Below are positions 1-10,005 of a DNA stretch of 64,000 bases, in pieces. The notes under the pieces are model-generated. The model searched no databases. It was not told the DNA's origin and was given only the letters and a program-made list of their open reading frames with translations. How positions within the stretch are numbered: position 1 is the stretch's first letter; each line of letters begins with the position of its first letter. The stretch is from Mesorhizobium sp. M1E.F.Ca.ET.045.02.1.1 (lineage in GTDB: Bacteria; Pseudomonadota; Alphaproteobacteria; Rhizobiales; Rhizobiaceae). The position numbers were made by a program, and so were the translations under genes. The stretch spans positions 4,416,501-4,480,500 of the forward strand of contig NZ_CP034447.1 of the NCBI RefSeq assembly GCF_003952485.1, in the 5' to 3' direction.

Positions 1-673
1 CTCGGCCTTCCGCCTTGCGGGCTGCGAGCTTCATGCCGACCATTCCGACATCGTCGTCAAGATCGGCAAAAAGGACGTAACCGCCCGCGTCGGGGCGCCT
101 GGCCGGCACATCGTGCAGAATGTGCTTGCGGTGCTCGGTGCTGCGCAACTCGTTGGCGCCGATCTCGACAAGGTGGCGGCGGCGCTCGCCGATCTCTCAG
201 CCGAGCGCGGGCGGGGCAGGCGCCACATATTGCGTCATCCGAACGGCCCGATCACGCTGATCGACGAGAGCTACAATGCCAACCCGGCGTCGATGGCGGC
301 AGCCATGGCGCTGCTCAACGCCACGCCTGTCTCGGGCGAGGGCAGACGCATCGCCGTGCTTGGCGACATGCTGGAACTCGGCGGCCACTCCGCGAAACTC
401 CATGCGGCGCTCGCCGAGCTCATCGTCGGTACCGGGACGCGCAACGTCTTTCTCGGCGGTCCGGAGATGCGGGCGCTGGCCGACGTTTTGCCCTCCGATG
501 TGGAAACCGAATACCGGGCAGGCGCAGAAGAACTGAAGCCGGTCGTGATGTCGGCAATCAGGCCGGGCGACGTGGTGATGGTCAAATCGTCGAAAGGCAT
601 CGGGTTTTCAAAGCTGGTCGAGGCATTGCTCGGCAAATTTCCGGCGGAAGCCACAACCATTGAACCGACCTGA
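1..673 (+). CDS. murF: UDP-N-acetylmuramoyl-tripeptide--D-alanyl-D-alanine ligase, 3' part
   Basis: This is the C-terminal part of MurF, the cytoplasmic ATP-dependent ligase that adds D-Ala-D-Ala to the UDP-MurNAc tripeptide. The gene enters from the left edge; the first whole codon is at position 2 and about 223 codons are present. Visible Mur-ligase signatures are [10 protein letters not shown] near residue 35 of the fragment, [11 protein letters not shown] near 90, LGDMLELG near 120 and VKSSKG near 200. The N-terminal UDP-binding domain and the ATP loop lie outside the window. It is the first gene of the dcw run and is followed after 26 bp by mraY. A GTG at 113 is internal and is not the start. 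Confidence 0.95.
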   Translation, partial: SAFRLAGCELHADHSDIVVKIGKKDVTARVGAPGRHIVQNVLAVLGAAQLVGADLDKVAAALADLSAERGRGRRHILRHPNGPITLIDESYNANPASMAAAMALLNATPVSGEGRRIAVLGDMLELGGHSAKLHAALAELIVGTGTRNVFLGGPEMRALADVLPSDVETEYRAGAEELKPVVMSAIRPGDVVMVKSSKGIGFSKLVEALLGKFPAEATTIEPT

Positions 674-699
674 GGTCGGGCTCCGGGGGACGGAAGCGC

Positions 700-1782
700 A
701 TGCTCACTTTACTCGTTGATTTCGCGGACAAGATCTCGGCCTTCAATGTCTTCCGCTACATCACTTTTCGCACCGGCGGCGCGCTGATCACCTCGGCGCT
801 GATCGTCTTCATCTTCGGGCCGACGATCATCAATTCGCTGCGGTTGCGGCAAGGCAAGGGTCAGCCGATCCGCGCCGATGGGCCGCAGACACATTTCAAG
901 AAGGCCGGAACGCCGACCATGGGCGGGCTGATGATCCTGTCCGGCATCATCGGCTCCTCGCTTTTGTGGGCGAACCTCTCCAGCATCTATGTCTGGGTGG
1001 TGCTCTTGGTCACCGTCGGCTTCGGCTCGATCGGTTTCTACGACGACTATCTCAAGGTTACCAAGCAGTCGCATCTGGGCTTCTCCGGCAAGGCGCGGCT
1101 AGCGATCGAATTCGTCGTCGCCGGCATCGCCGCCTGGGTGATCATGCACAATGGCCAGGCGCCGTTCTCGTCCTCGCTGACCTTTCCGTTCGCCAAGGAA
1201 TTCCTGATCAATCTCGGCTGGTTCTTCGTGCCGTTCTCCTGCTTCGTCATCGTCGGTGCCGGCAATGCTGTGAACCTGACCGACGGGCTCGACGGCCTGG
1301 CGATCGTGCCGATCATGATCGCGGCGGCGTCCTTCGGCGTCATCGCCTATCTTTCCGGTAATGCGGTCTTCGCCGAATATCTGCAGATCCACTTCGTTCC
1401 CGGCACCGGCGAACTCGCCGTCGTGCTCGGCGCGGTGATCGGCGCCGGCCTCGGCTTCCTGTGGTTCAACGCGCCGCCCGCCGCGATCTTCATGGGCGAC
1501 ACCGGATCGCTGGCCATGGGCGGCCTGATCGGCACCATCGCGGTCGCCACCAAGCACGAGATCGTGCTGGTCATCGTCGGGGGCCTGTTCGTGGTGGAGA
1601 TCCTCTCTGTCATCATCCAGGTCGGCTACTTCAAGATGACCGGCAAGCGCGTCTTCCTGATGGCGCCGATCCATCATCATTTCGAAAAGCTCGGCTGGAC
1701 CGAAAGCCAGGTGGTGATCCGCTTCTGGATCATCGCCGTCATCCTGGCGCTGGTCGGCCTCTCCACCCTCAAGCTCAGATAG
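700..1782 (+). CDS. mraY: Phospho-N-acetylmuramoyl-pentapeptide-transferase MraY
   Basis: MraY is the integral membrane enzyme that moves phospho-MurNAc-pentapeptide from UDP to undecaprenyl phosphate, forming lipid I. The 360-residue product has the usual length and about ten hydrophobic segments. Family motifs seen are [10 protein letters not shown] near 67, the catalytic DDY..K region ([12 protein letters not shown]) near 108, [13 protein letters not shown] near 190, [12 protein letters not shown] near 265 and [12 protein letters not shown] near 325. The start ATG follows a GGGGGA-type ribosome site. It sits between murF and murD, as in most dcw clusters, and murD begins 8 bp after its stop. 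Confidence 0.97.
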   Translation: MLTLLVDFADKISAFNVFRYITFRTGGALITSALIVFIFGPTIINSLRLRQGKGQPIRADGPQTHFKKAGTPTMGGLMILSGIIGSSLLWANLSSIYVWVVLLVTVGFGSIGFYDDYLKVTKQSHLGFSGKARLAIEFVVAGIAAWVIMHNGQAPFSSSLTFPFAKEFLINLGWFFVPFSCFVIVGAGNAVNLTDGLDGLAIVPIMIAAASFGVIAYLSGNAVFAEYLQIHFVPGTGELAVVLGAVIGAGLGFLWFNAPPAAIFMGDTGSLAMGGLIGTIAVATKHEIVLVIVGGLFVVEILSVIIQVGYFKMTGKRVFLMAPIHHHFEKLGWTESQVVIRFWIIAVILALVGLSTLKLR

Positions 1783-1790
1783 GATACCGC

Positions 1791-3191
1791 TTGATCCCCG
1801 CCGCATCCTTCTCTGGCAAACGCGTTTCGCTCTTCGGGCTGGGCGGTTCGGGGATTGCCACCGCGCATGCGCTGATCGCCGGCGGCGCCGAGATCCTCGC
1901 CTGGGACGACAATCCGGACAGCGTCGCCAAGGCCGCCGCCGCCGGGATTGCCACCGGCGACCTGCGCGCCGCCGATTGGTCGCGCTTCGCCGCCTTCGTT
2001 CTGTCGCCCGGCGTGCCGCTCACGCACCCGAAGCCGCATTGGGCGGTGGAGCTGGCGCGCGGCGCCGGCGTCGAGGTGATCGGCGACATCGAGCTGTTCT
2101 GCCGCGAGCGCAATCAGCGCGCGCCGAGCGCTCCCTTCATCGCGATCACCGGCACCAACGGCAAGTCCACGACGACGGCGCTGACGGCGCACATACTGAA
2201 ATCAGCCGGACGTGATACCCAAATGGGCGGCAATATCGGCCGCGCCGTCATGACGCTCGATCCGCCGGAACCCGAGCGGCACTATGTGGTGGAGTGTTCC
2301 TCCTACCAGATCGATCTCGCGCCCTCGATCAATCCGACCGCCGGCATCCTGCTCAACCTGACGCCCGACCATCTCGACCGTCACGGCACGATGGCGCATT
2401 ACGCCTCGATCAAGGAAAGGCTGGTCGCCGGCAGCGACACCGCCATCATCGGCGTTGACGATTCCTGGTGCGCCCAGATCGCCGACCGGCTGGAGCGAGC
2501 CGGAAAGCAAGTGATCCGCATCTCCAAGCGCCTGCCGCTGACCGACGGCTATTTCGCCGACGGCACCGATCTGATGGAGGCCATGAACGGCCGCTACAGC
2601 CGTGTCGCCTTCCTCGAGGGCATCGGCTCGCTACGCGGCCAGCACAATGCACAGAACGCGCTTGCCGCCGTGGCGGCCTGCCTCAGGGTCGGGCTGGAGC
2701 TCGGCGAGATCCAGGCGGGGCTGGAGAGCTTTCCCGGACTGGCGCACCGCATGGAACAGGTAGGCCGCAAGGACCATGTCCTGTTCATCAACGATTCCAA
2801 GGCAACCAATGCCGATGCGGCGGCACCGGCGCTGTCGAGCTTCAACCGCATCTACTGGATCGCCGGCGGCCTGCCCAAGGAAGGCGGCATCGAGCCGTTG
2901 CGCGGCTTCTTCCCGCGCATCGCCAAGGCCTATCTGATCGGCGAGGCGGCGCCCGCCTTTTCCGCCACGCTGGGCGAGGCGGTGCCTTACGAAATATCCG
3001 GAACGCTGGCGGCTGCAGTCGAACATGCCGCCCATGACGCGGCCAGCGACACCGGTGGCGAGGCAGTGGTGCTGCTTTCGCCGGCCTGCGCCAGTTTCGA
3101 CCAGTTCAAGAATTTCGAGGTTCGCGGCGAAGCCTTCAGGCAAGCTGCGACTGCTATTGATGGAGTGAAACCCATCGGAGGGCCACGTTGA
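1791..3191 (+). CDS. murD: UDP-N-acetylmuramoylalanine--D-glutamate ligase MurD
   Basis: MurD adds D-glutamate to UDP-MurNAc-L-Ala in the cytoplasm. The TTG at 1791 is chosen because it lies 8 bp after the mraY stop and is followed closely by the N-terminal nucleotide-binding turn [10 protein letters not shown]; a longer open frame upstream overlaps mraY and is not real. The protein is then 466 residues, normal for MurD. The ATP loop [11 protein letters not shown] is near residue 118, followed by [23 protein letters not shown] and, near the end, [11 protein letters not shown]. The stop overlaps the ftsW start (TGATG), so the two are probably translationally coupled. Confidence 0.95.
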   Translation: MIPAASFSGKRVSLFGLGGSGIATAHALIAGGAEILAWDDNPDSVAKAAAAGIATGDLRAADWSRFAAFVLSPGVPLTHPKPHWAVELARGAGVEVIGDIELFCRERNQRAPSAPFIAITGTNGKSTTTALTAHILKSAGRDTQMGGNIGRAVMTLDPPEPERHYVVECSSYQIDLAPSINPTAGILLNLTPDHLDRHGTMAHYASIKERLVAGSDTAIIGVDDSWCAQIADRLERAGKQVIRISKRLPLTDGYFADGTDLMEAMNGRYSRVAFLEGIGSLRGQHNAQNALAAVAACLRVGLELGEIQAGLESFPGLAHRMEQVGRKDHVLFINDSKATNADAAAPALSSFNRIYWIAGGLPKEGGIEPLRGFFPRIAKAYLIGEAAPAFSATLGEAVPYEISGTLAAAVEHAAHDAASDTGGEAVVLLSPACASFDQFKNFEVRGEAFRQAATAIDGVKPIGGPR

Positions 3192-4342
3192 TGCAAAGCC
3201 GTCTCGACAAAAGTCCAGTCGCAACCTGGTGGTGGACGATCGATCGCTGGTTCCTGGCGGCATTCCTGTCGCTGATGGGGCTGGGTATCGTCCTGTCCTT
3301 CGCGGCAAGCCCGGCGGTCGCCGAGCGTATCGGCCTCGACAGCTTCCACTTCGCCACAAGGCAGATCATCTTCACCATTCCGGCGCTCGGCGTGATGCTG
3401 GCCGTTTCCTTCCTGGAGGCGCGGCAAATAAGGCGCATGTCGCTGGTGATGCTGGGCATCATGCTGGTGCTGATGGTGGCGGTGCTCTACATCGGAGTCG
3501 AGGTCAAGGGCGCGCGGCGCTGGGTCTCGCTCGCGGGCCTCTCCATCCAGCCGTCCGAGTTCTTGAAGCCGGCCTTCGTCATCATCTGCGCCTGGCTTTT
3601 CGCCGAGCATAGGCGCCAGCCGGATATCCCGGGCAATTTGTTCGCCATGCTGCTGCTCGCCCTGGTGATCTCGCTTCTGGTGGCGCAGCCTGACCTCGGC
3701 CAGACCATGCTGGTGCTGGGCACCTGGGGCGTGATGTTCTTCATGGCCGGCTTGCCGTGGTTCTGGATCATAGTCTTGGGCGCTGCCGGCGTCGGCGGCG
3801 TGTTCGCGGCCTACACGGTCTTTCCGCACGTCGCCGCCCGCATCGACAAGTTCCTTACCGGCGAAGGCGATACCTTCCAGGTCGACATGGGCCGCGAAGC
3901 GCTGATCAACGGTGGCTGGTTCGGCGTCGGCCCGGGCGAGGGGACGGTGAAGCGCGTTATCCCGGACAGCCACGCCGACTTCGTCTTCTCGGTCGCAGGC
4001 GAGGAGTTCGGACTGATCATGTGCTTCTTCATCATGTCGATCTTCGCCTTCATCGTGTTGCGCGGGCTGAGCACCGCGCTCAAGGAGCAGGACGATTTCA
4101 CCCGCTACGCCGTCGGCGGGCTCGTCACCATTTTCGGCCTGCAGTCGGCCATCAACATGTGCGTGAACCTGCAGCTGATGCCCGCCAAGGGCATGACGCT
4201 GCCCTTCATCTCCTATGGCGGCTCCTCGCAGATCGCGATCGCCGTCTCGATGGGCATGGTGCTGGCGCTGACGCGTCGACATCCGGAAAAGCGCAAGCAG
4301 ATGGGCTTTTCCTTCCCGCAACGCACTATCGCGGCGGAATGA
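3191..4342 (+). CDS. ftsW: Peptidoglycan glycosyltransferase FtsW (SEDS family)
   Basis: FtsW is the polytopic membrane glycosyltransferase that makes septal peptidoglycan with its partner FtsI. The 383-residue product has about ten hydrophobic segments and SEDS signatures: KGARRWVSLAG followed by IQPSEFLKPAF near 105-130, QPDLGQTMLV near 160, and ISYGGSSQIAIAVSMGM near 345. ATG 3191 overlaps the last base of the murD stop; a TTG three bases upstream is also possible. FtsW rather than RodA is called because of its place between murD and murG in the dcw cluster. ftsI is not in the window and would be expected upstream. Confidence 0.94.
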   Translation: MQSRLDKSPVATWWWTIDRWFLAAFLSLMGLGIVLSFAASPAVAERIGLDSFHFATRQIIFTIPALGVMLAVSFLEARQIRRMSLVMLGIMLVLMVAVLYIGVEVKGARRWVSLAGLSIQPSEFLKPAFVIICAWLFAEHRRQPDIPGNLFAMLLLALVISLLVAQPDLGQTMLVLGTWGVMFFMAGLPWFWIIVLGAAGVGGVFAAYTVFPHVAARIDKFLTGEGDTFQVDMGREALINGGWFGVGPGEGTVKRVIPDSHADFVFSVAGEEFGLIMCFFIMSIFAFIVLRGLSTALKEQDDFTRYAVGGLVTIFGLQSAINMCVNLQLMPAKGMTLPFISYGGSSQIAIAVSMGMVLALTRRHPEKRKQMGFSFPQRTIAAE

Positions 4343-4348
4343 GGCGAG

Positions 4349-5473
4349 ATGTCGAAGGGTGTCATCCTGCTGGCGGCTGGCGGAACGGGCGGACACCTGT
4401 TCCCGGCCGAAGCGCTTGCGCATGAGCTGATCGAGCGCGGCTGGAAGGTGCATCTCGCCACCGACCACCGCGCGGAGCGCTATTCGAGCCAGTTTCCGGC
4501 CGTCGACATCCACTCGATCCCGTCGGCGACGCTGGGCTCGAAGAATCCGATTGCCATGCTCTCGGCCTTCTGGACGATCTGGCAGGGCGTGCGACAAGCG
4601 GGGCGGGTGATCGCCAGGATCAAGCCGGAGGCCGTCGTCGGCTTCGGCGGCTATCCGACGCTGCCACCGCTCTACGCGGCGACCCGGCGCAGAGTGCCGA
4701 CGCTGATCCATGAACAGAACGCCGTCATGGGCCGGGCGAACAAGGCCCTGTCGAGCCGCGTCGATGCCATTGCCGGCGGCTTCCTGCCCGAAGGCGCAAG
4801 CGCTGCCGGCGCCAAGACGGTGACCACCGGCAACCCGGTCAGGCCGCAGATACTCGAGGCGGCAAAGACGCCATATGCTGCGTCCAGCGATGGCGAGCCG
4901 TTCCGCTTCCTGGTGTTCGGCGGCAGCCAGGGCGCGCAGTTCTTTTCCGATGCCGTGCCGGCGGCGATCGCGCTTCTGCCGGAAGCGCAGCGCAAGCGGC
5001 TGGCGATCACGCAGCAGGCGCGCGCGGAAGACGTGGCCCGGGTGAAAGCCGCCTATGCCAATCTTGGCGTCGACGCGCAGGTTTCGCCCTTCTTCACCGA
5101 CATGGCGGCGCGCATGGCGGCGGCGCATCTGGTGATGTCGCGTTCCGGCGCCTCGACAGTCTCGGAGATCGCAGTCGTCGGCCGCCCAGCGCTGCTGGTG
5201 CCTTATCCGCACGCGCTTGACCACGATCAGGCGGCGAATGCCGCGGCGCTCGCCGCCGCCGGCGGGGCTGAGCTTCATCCGCAATCGACGCTCTCGACCG
5301 AGCGGATCGCGGCGCTGGTCGGCGGGCTGATGCAGGACCCTGGCCGGCTGACGGCGATGGCCGCGGCGGCCCGCTCGTCCGGAAAACCGGATGCGGCGCG
5401 GTTGCTCGCCGATCTGACAGAGGCTATTGCGTCCGGCAAAACGGTTTCGGACTACAGGAGGACGCGCGCATGA
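4349..5473 (+). CDS. murG: Lipid II synthase, undecaprenyldiphospho-muramoylpentapeptide GlcNAc transferase MurG
   Basis: MurG is the peripheral inner-membrane glycosyltransferase that adds GlcNAc to lipid I to give lipid II. The 374-residue product is a GT-B fold of normal length. The N-terminal glycine loop [16 protein letters not shown] is near residue 10, [11 protein letters not shown] near 95 and [12 protein letters not shown] near 120. The C-terminal UDP-GlcNAc half has [15 protein letters not shown] near 190 and [20 protein letters not shown] near 265, ending in the DHDQAANA loop. It starts 6 bp after ftsW, and its stop overlaps murC by four bases. Confidence 0.97.
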   Translation: MSKGVILLAAGGTGGHLFPAEALAHELIERGWKVHLATDHRAERYSSQFPAVDIHSIPSATLGSKNPIAMLSAFWTIWQGVRQAGRVIARIKPEAVVGFGGYPTLPPLYAATRRRVPTLIHEQNAVMGRANKALSSRVDAIAGGFLPEGASAAGAKTVTTGNPVRPQILEAAKTPYAASSDGEPFRFLVFGGSQGAQFFSDAVPAAIALLPEAQRKRLAITQQARAEDVARVKAAYANLGVDAQVSPFFTDMAARMAAAHLVMSRSGASTVSEIAVVGRPALLVPYPHALDHDQAANAAALAAAGGAELHPQSTLSTERIAALVGGLMQDPGRLTAMAAAARSSGKPDAARLLADLTEAIASGKTVSDYRRTRA

Positions 5474-6876
5474 AGATGCCGCAGACGATCGGCCTCGTGC
5501 ATTTCATCGGCATCGGCGGCATCGGCATGAGCGGCATCGCCGAGGTGCTGCACAATCTCGGCTACAAGGTGCAGGGATCCGACCAGGCCGACGGCGCCAA
5601 TGTGCAGCGGCTGCGCGACAAGGGCATCGAGTGCTTCGTCGGCCATAAGGCCGAGAACCTCGGCGACGCCGAGGTGGTCGTCGTGTCGACGGCCATCAAG
5701 AAATCCAATCCCGAGCTGAAGGCCGCGCGGGAGAAGTTGCTCCCCATTGTCCGTCGCGCCGAGATGCTCGCCGAACTGATGCGTTTCCGCCAGGCCGTCG
5801 CCATCGGCGGCACGCATGGCAAGACGACGACCACCTCGATGGTGGCGACGCTGCTCGAAGCCGGCGGGCTCGACCCGACCGTCATCAATGGCGGCATCAT
5901 CAACGCCTATGGCACCAATGCCCGCATGGGCGACGGCGAGTGGATGGTGGTCGAGGCGGACGAGAGCGACGGCACTTTCCTCAAGCTGCCGGCCGATATT
6001 GCCGTCGTCACCAACATCGATCCCGAGCACCTCGACCACTACGGCAGCTTCGACAAGGTGCGCGAGGCATTCCGCCAGTTCGTCGAGAACGTGCCGTTCT
6101 ACGGCTTCGGCGTGATGTGCACCGACCATCCGGAGGTCCAGGCGCTTGTCGGCCGCATCGAGGACCGTCGGGTCATCACCTATGGCGAGAACGCGCAGGC
6201 CGACGTGCGTTTCACCAATCATCGCATGGACGGGGCTACGTCCGAGTTCGACGTGGTGATCCGCGACCGCAAGGGCCGCGGCTCGACGACGATCGAGGGT
6301 CTGCGCCTGCCGATGCCGGGCCGGCACAATGTCTCCAATGCGACGGCGGCGATCGCGGTCGCGCATGAACTTGGCCTGTCGGCCGAAGCCATCAAGAAGG
6401 GCCTGTCCTCCTTCGCCGGGGTGAAGCGGCGCTTCACCCATACCGGTTCATGGAACGGTGTCGACATCTTCGACGATTACGGCCACCATCCCGTCGAGAT
6501 CGCCGCGGTGCTCAAGGCGGCGCGCGGGGCCACCAAGGGCCGCGTCATCGCGATCGCGCAGCCGCACCGCTTCACCCGCCTGCATGACCTGTTCAATGAG
6601 TTTTCCGTCTGCTTCAACGATGCCGACACGGTGATGGTGGCGCCGGTCTATGCGGCCGGCGAGGAGCCGATCGAAGGTGTCTCCTCGGAGGCGCTGGTAT
6701 CGCGCATCCGCGCTGGCGGTCATCGCGATGCGCGCTATATCGAAGGCCCAGCGGTGATCGCGCCGGCCATTCGCGAGCTTGCCAAGCCCGGCGACTTCGT
6801 CATCTTCCTCGGTGCCGGCAACATCACGCAATGGGCCTATGCGCTGCCCAAGGAACTTGGTGGGGCACCCTCATGA
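5470..6876 (+). CDS. murC: UDP-N-acetylmuramate--L-alanine ligase MurC
   Basis: MurC adds L-alanine to UDP-MurNAc, the first amino acid of the stem peptide, in the cytoplasm. The 468-residue product has the N-terminal loop [14 protein letters not shown] near residue 12, the ATP loop [17 protein letters not shown] near 112, [14 protein letters not shown] near 160, [11 protein letters not shown] near 180 and the C-terminal [11 protein letters not shown] near 335. The start lies in an ATGA overlap with murG, and the stop has the same overlap with murB, which points to coupled translation of murG, murC and murB. Confidence 0.97.
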   Translation: MKMPQTIGLVHFIGIGGIGMSGIAEVLHNLGYKVQGSDQADGANVQRLRDKGIECFVGHKAENLGDAEVVVVSTAIKKSNPELKAAREKLLPIVRRAEMLAELMRFRQAVAIGGTHGKTTTTSMVATLLEAGGLDPTVINGGIINAYGTNARMGDGEWMVVEADESDGTFLKLPADIAVVTNIDPEHLDHYGSFDKVREAFRQFVENVPFYGFGVMCTDHPEVQALVGRIEDRRVITYGENAQADVRFTNHRMDGATSEFDVVIRDRKGRGSTTIEGLRLPMPGRHNVSNATAAIAVAHELGLSAEAIKKGLSSFAGVKRRFTHTGSWNGVDIFDDYGHHPVEIAAVLKAARGATKGRVIAIAQPHRFTRLHDLFNEFSVCFNDADTVMVAPVYAAGEEPIEGVSSEALVSRIRAGGHRDARYIEGPAVIAPAIRELAKPGDFVIFLGAGNITQWAYALPKELGGAPS

Positions 6877-7838
6877 TGCGCGGCCAGGACCTGATCGACA
6901 AACTCGGTGGCCGGCTTGCCGGCCTGCGCGGTCGCGTCACGCCCAACGCCGAGATGGACAAGATCACCTGGTTCCGCGCCGGCGGACAGGCGGAGGCGCT
7001 GTTCCAGCCGGCCGACGAGGAGGATCTCGCTGCCTTCCTGCGCGCGGTGCCTGAGGAAATCCCGATCACCGTCGTCGGCGTCGGCTCGAACCTTTTGGTG
7101 CGCGACGGCGGTATTCCGGGTTTTGTCGTCAGGCTGTCGGCCAAGGGCTTTGGCGAAGCCGAAGCCACCGGGCCGACCACGATCAAGGCGGGCGCGGCAA
7201 CGCCGGACAAGCGCGTCGCGGCGGTCGCGTATGAAGCGGGCATCGGCGGCTTCCATTTCTACCATGGCATCCCGGGCGCCATAGGCGGGGCGCTGAGGAT
7301 GAATGCGGGCGCCAACGGCGTCGAGACGCGGGAGCGCGTGGTCGAGGTGCGGGCGCTCGACCGCGCGGGCAATGTCCATACGCTGAGCAATGCCGACATG
7401 GGCTACACCTATCGTCACTCGTCGGCGCCTGGCGGATTGATCTTCACCTCCGCCATCTTCGAGGGCGTTCCGGAAGACAAGGCGGCGATCAAGGCGGCGA
7501 TGGACGCCGTGCAGAACCATCGCGAGACGGTGCAGCCGATCCGCGAGAAGACCGGCGGTTCGACCTTCAAGAATCCCGAAGGCACTTCCGCCTGGAAGGA
7601 GATCGACAAGGCCGGCTGCCGCGGGCTGATGATCGGCGGCGCGCAGATGTCGCCGATGCACTGCAACTTCATGATCAACACCGGCACCGCGACCGGCTAC
7701 GACCTCGAATATCTCGGCGAGACGGTGCGGGCGCGGGTGCTCGAGAATTCAGGCATAAGGCTGCACTGGGAGATCCAGCGGCTGGGCAATTTCCGGCCGG
7801 GTCACGAGGTCCAGGAATTCCTGGGGCAGCTTCTTTAG
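6873..7838 (+). CDS. murB: UDP-N-acetylenolpyruvoylglucosamine reductase MurB
   Basis: MurB is the FAD- and NADPH-dependent cytoplasmic reductase that makes UDP-MurNAc. The 321-residue product shows the FAD-binding region [13 protein letters not shown] near residue 30, [12 protein letters not shown] near 70, [16 protein letters not shown] near 130, and the substrate region [10 protein letters not shown] followed by [14 protein letters not shown]. The start ATG 6873 overlaps the murC stop as ATGA; a second ATG directly follows. An in-frame start further upstream would overlap murC by about 45 bases and is less likely. This is the last gene of the first packed block; a 311-bp gap follows. Confidence 0.95.
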   Translation: MMRGQDLIDKLGGRLAGLRGRVTPNAEMDKITWFRAGGQAEALFQPADEEDLAAFLRAVPEEIPITVVGVGSNLLVRDGGIPGFVVRLSAKGFGEAEATGPTTIKAGAATPDKRVAAVAYEAGIGGFHFYHGIPGAIGGALRMNAGANGVETRERVVEVRALDRAGNVHTLSNADMGYTYRHSSAPGGLIFTSAIFEGVPEDKAAIKAAMDAVQNHRETVQPIREKTGGSTFKNPEGTSAWKEIDKAGCRGLMIGGAQMSPMHCNFMINTGTATGYDLEYLGETVRARVLENSGIRLHWEIQRLGNFRPGHEVQEFLGQLL

Positions 7839-8149
7839 CTCGCTGCCAAGTTCAAGTAGTACGTGAACTTCAGTGACAGGCAACGGTCGTCAAGCGTTGC
7901 CGTAAAGACTCAACGACACGCTTTTTTCTCCCGTTTTCGCGGAAAGTGAATCTCTCGGAATCATAGGCACTTGCCAGGGAATCAACTCTCTGATTCTCTG
8001 CCCTAAAGCGTTTCCTGATTTGAGTCGTTTGACGCGTTACCCGCGTTTTCCGTCTGGGGGGCAACCTGCCGGAAGACTCGGACTCAATGTGCGCGAAAGT
8101 TGCGTGCGGAAATATCGGTTGCAGGCCCGGCGTGAGAGGGGATGACGGG
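7839..8149 (+). promoter_or_regulatory. Intergenic regulatory region with eight GANTC sites
   Basis: This 311-bp gap holds no gene that I can support. It has eight GANTC motifs, the sequence methylated by the alphaproteobacterial cell-cycle methyltransferase CcrM. They start at 7907, 7948, 7958, 7979, 7992, 8022, 8075 and 8081. It also has a hairpin (GGCAACG 7879-7885 pairing with CGTTGCC 7895-7901) soon after murB, which may end or attenuate the upstream transcript. The gap is the largest intergenic space before the ddlB-ftsQ-ftsA-ftsZ block, so it probably holds that block's promoter. I cannot assign the -35 and -10 boxes with certainty. Confidence 0.6.
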
Positions 8150-9076
8150 ATGAAGAAGAAACATGTGGCTGTTCTCCTGGGTGGATTCTCCTCGGAGCGG
8201 CCCGTGTCTCTGTCCTCGGGGAAGGCGTGTGCGGATGCGCTCGAGAATGAAGGCTATCAGGTTACCCGCGTCGATGTTTCGCGCGATGCCGGATCTGTGC
8301 TTGCCGAGCTCAGGCCTGATGTCGCCTTCAATGCGCTGCATGGCCCGTTCGGCGAGGACGGCACCATCCAGGGAATTCTTGAATATCTCGCAATTCCCTA
8401 CACTCATTCGGGTGTGCTCGCTTCGGCGCTGGCCATGAACAAAGAGCAGGCGAAGAAGGTCGCCAAGGCGTCCGGCATTCCGGTCGCGGAATCGAAGGTG
8501 GTCAACCGCTTCGCCGTCCAGAACAAGCATCCGATGAAGCCGCCTTACGTGGTGAAGCCGGTCAATGAGGGTTCGAGCTTCGGTGTCGTCATCGTGCATG
8601 AGGGGCAGTCGCACCCACCGCAGGTGATCGGTTCGTCCGAGTGGCGGTATGGCGAGATCGTCATGGTCGAGCGCTACATCCATGGGCGCGAGCTGACCTG
8701 CGCGGTGATGGGCGATGTGGCGCTCGGGGTCTGCGAGATCATCCCGACCGGCCATTCCTTCTACGACTATGACTCAAAGTACGTCCCGGGCGGATCAAAA
8801 CACGAAATCCCTGCTAAAATTTCACCGAATATTTACCAAAAAATACAGACACTGGCCCTCAAGGCTCATCTTGCTATCGGTTGCCGGGGCGTTTCCCGGT
8901 CGGACTTCCGTTACGACGACCGTCACTCCGAAAACGGCGAGGTTGTCTGGCTTGAGATCAACACCCAGCCGGGCATGACGCCGACGTCTCTGGTGCCTGA
9001 AATCGCCGCGCAAGCGGGGCACTCGTTCGGCGATTTGTTGAGTTGGATGGTGGAGGACGCTTCGTGTCTGCGTTGA
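8150..9076 (+). CDS. ddlB: D-alanine--D-alanine ligase
   Basis: Ddl joins two D-alanines with ATP in the cytoplasm, giving the dipeptide used by MurF. ATG 8150 ([20 protein letters not shown]) is chosen because it places the N-terminal glycine loop at the usual distance and follows a purine-rich GAGAGGGGATGACGGG; an in-frame start 63 bp upstream is less likely. The protein has 308 residues. ATP-grasp features are [14 protein letters not shown] near 65, [15 protein letters not shown] near 145, the flexible-loop [11 protein letters not shown] near 205 and [13 protein letters not shown] near 270. A 58-bp stretch (8793-8850) is only about one third GC, unlike its neighbours. ftsQ starts inside the 3' end. 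Confidence 0.95.
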   Translation: MKKKHVAVLLGGFSSERPVSLSSGKACADALENEGYQVTRVDVSRDAGSVLAELRPDVAFNALHGPFGEDGTIQGILEYLAIPYTHSGVLASALAMNKEQAKKVAKASGIPVAESKVVNRFAVQNKHPMKPPYVVKPVNEGSSFGVVIVHEGQSHPPQVIGSSEWRYGEIVMVERYIHGRELTCAVMGDVALGVCEIIPTGHSFYDYDSKYVPGGSKHEIPAKISPNIYQKIQTLALKAHLAIGCRGVSRSDFRYDDRHSENGEVVWLEINTQPGMTPTSLVPEIAAQAGHSFGDLLSWMVEDASCLR

Positions 9077-10005
9077 GGTGGGGACAGGGCAAAGGCGGTG
9101 GGGCTGGTCTCTCGCTGTTCGGTGTGCTGCTGTCGTTCGACCATTTCGTGTTGCCGCGCCAGCTTCGCCGGCCGGTGCGCCTGCTTGCCCGTCTCTGCGA
9201 CGGCGAGTATGAGCCGCCGCGCTTTTCTGCCGCGATCCTCTCGGCTGCCTTGCTGGCCTCGGCGGGAGCCTATGGTGCCTATCTCGGCGGTTATGCCGAC
9301 AGTGTCGTGCAGGGCGTGACGGCCCGCACCGGTTTTGCCGTCGACCAGATCAAGGTCGTCGGCAATCGCCAGACTTCCGAAATCGACATACTCGACCGGC
9401 TCGGCCTCGACGGCTGGACGTCGCTGATCGGTTTCGATGCCGAGGCCGCGCGCGAGCGCATCACGACATTGCCCTGGGTCGAGGTTGCGGCGGTGCGCAA
9501 GATCTATCCGCATACGCTGGAAGTGCGCGTCGAGGAACGTGAGCCCTTCGCGCTCTGGCAGCAGGGCGATTCGCTTTCGGTGATCGAGCGCTCGGGCGAG
9601 GTGATCGCGCCGTTCTCGGGCGGCAAGCAGGCCTTGCTGCCGCTGATCATCGGCACGGGCGCGCCGGCCAAGGCGCCGGACTTCCTGGAGAAAATCAAGC
9701 GCTATCCGGAGCTCGCCGCGCGCGTCAAAGGCTATATCCGTGTCGGCGAGCGGCGCTGGGATCTGAAACTCGAGAACGGCATCACGGTCAAGCTGCCGGA
9801 AGACGACGAGGATCGTGCGATCGCCGAACTCGTCAAGCTCGACCACGACACTGGACTTTTGACGCGCGACATCGCCGCGGTCGACATGCGGCTGTCCGAT
9901 CGGCTGGTGGTGGAGCTCTCGCCAGAGGCGGCGACGCAGCGCGAGGCCGCGCTCAGCGAAAAGCCGAAGAGCCAGACCAAGCGCAAGTCGGAGACGAAGA
10001 TATGA
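9064..10005 (+). CDS. ftsQ: Cell division protein FtsQ
   Basis: FtsQ is the bitopic divisome protein that links early and late division proteins through its periplasmic domain. GTG 9064 is chosen because a GGAGG (9052-9056) lies 7 bp upstream; the start is inside the ddlB 3' end. The 313-residue product has a cytoplasmic N-terminus, one membrane segment (about residues 50-72), then a POTRA domain beginning [18 protein letters not shown] and the FtsQ domain with [19 protein letters not shown]. The C-terminus is charged. It overlaps ftsA by four bases (ATGA). Confidence 0.93.
   Translation: MSALRWGQGKGGGAGLSLFGVLLSFDHFVLPRQLRRPVRLLARLCDGEYEPPRFSAAILSAALLASAGAYGAYLGGYADSVVQGVTARTGFAVDQIKVVGNRQTSEIDILDRLGLDGWTSLIGFDAEAARERITTLPWVEVAAVRKIYPHTLEVRVEEREPFALWQQGDSLSVIERSGEVIAPFSGGKQALLPLIIGTGAPAKAPDFLEKIKRYPELAARVKGYIRVGERRWDLKLENGITVKLPEDDEDRAIAELVKLDHDTGLLTRDIAAVDMRLSDRLVVELSPEAATQREAALSEKPKSQTKRKSETKI

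Noticed and set aside
1461..1790. In-frame upstream extension of murD into mraY
   Set aside because: MurD begins at TTG 1791; the extension has no MurD similarity and lies wholly in mraY.
2987..5284. A 765-codon minus-strand open frame
   Set aside because: It is antisense to murD, ftsW and murG, which are unambiguous; the composition (His, Arg, Asp rich) is typical of a shadow frame.
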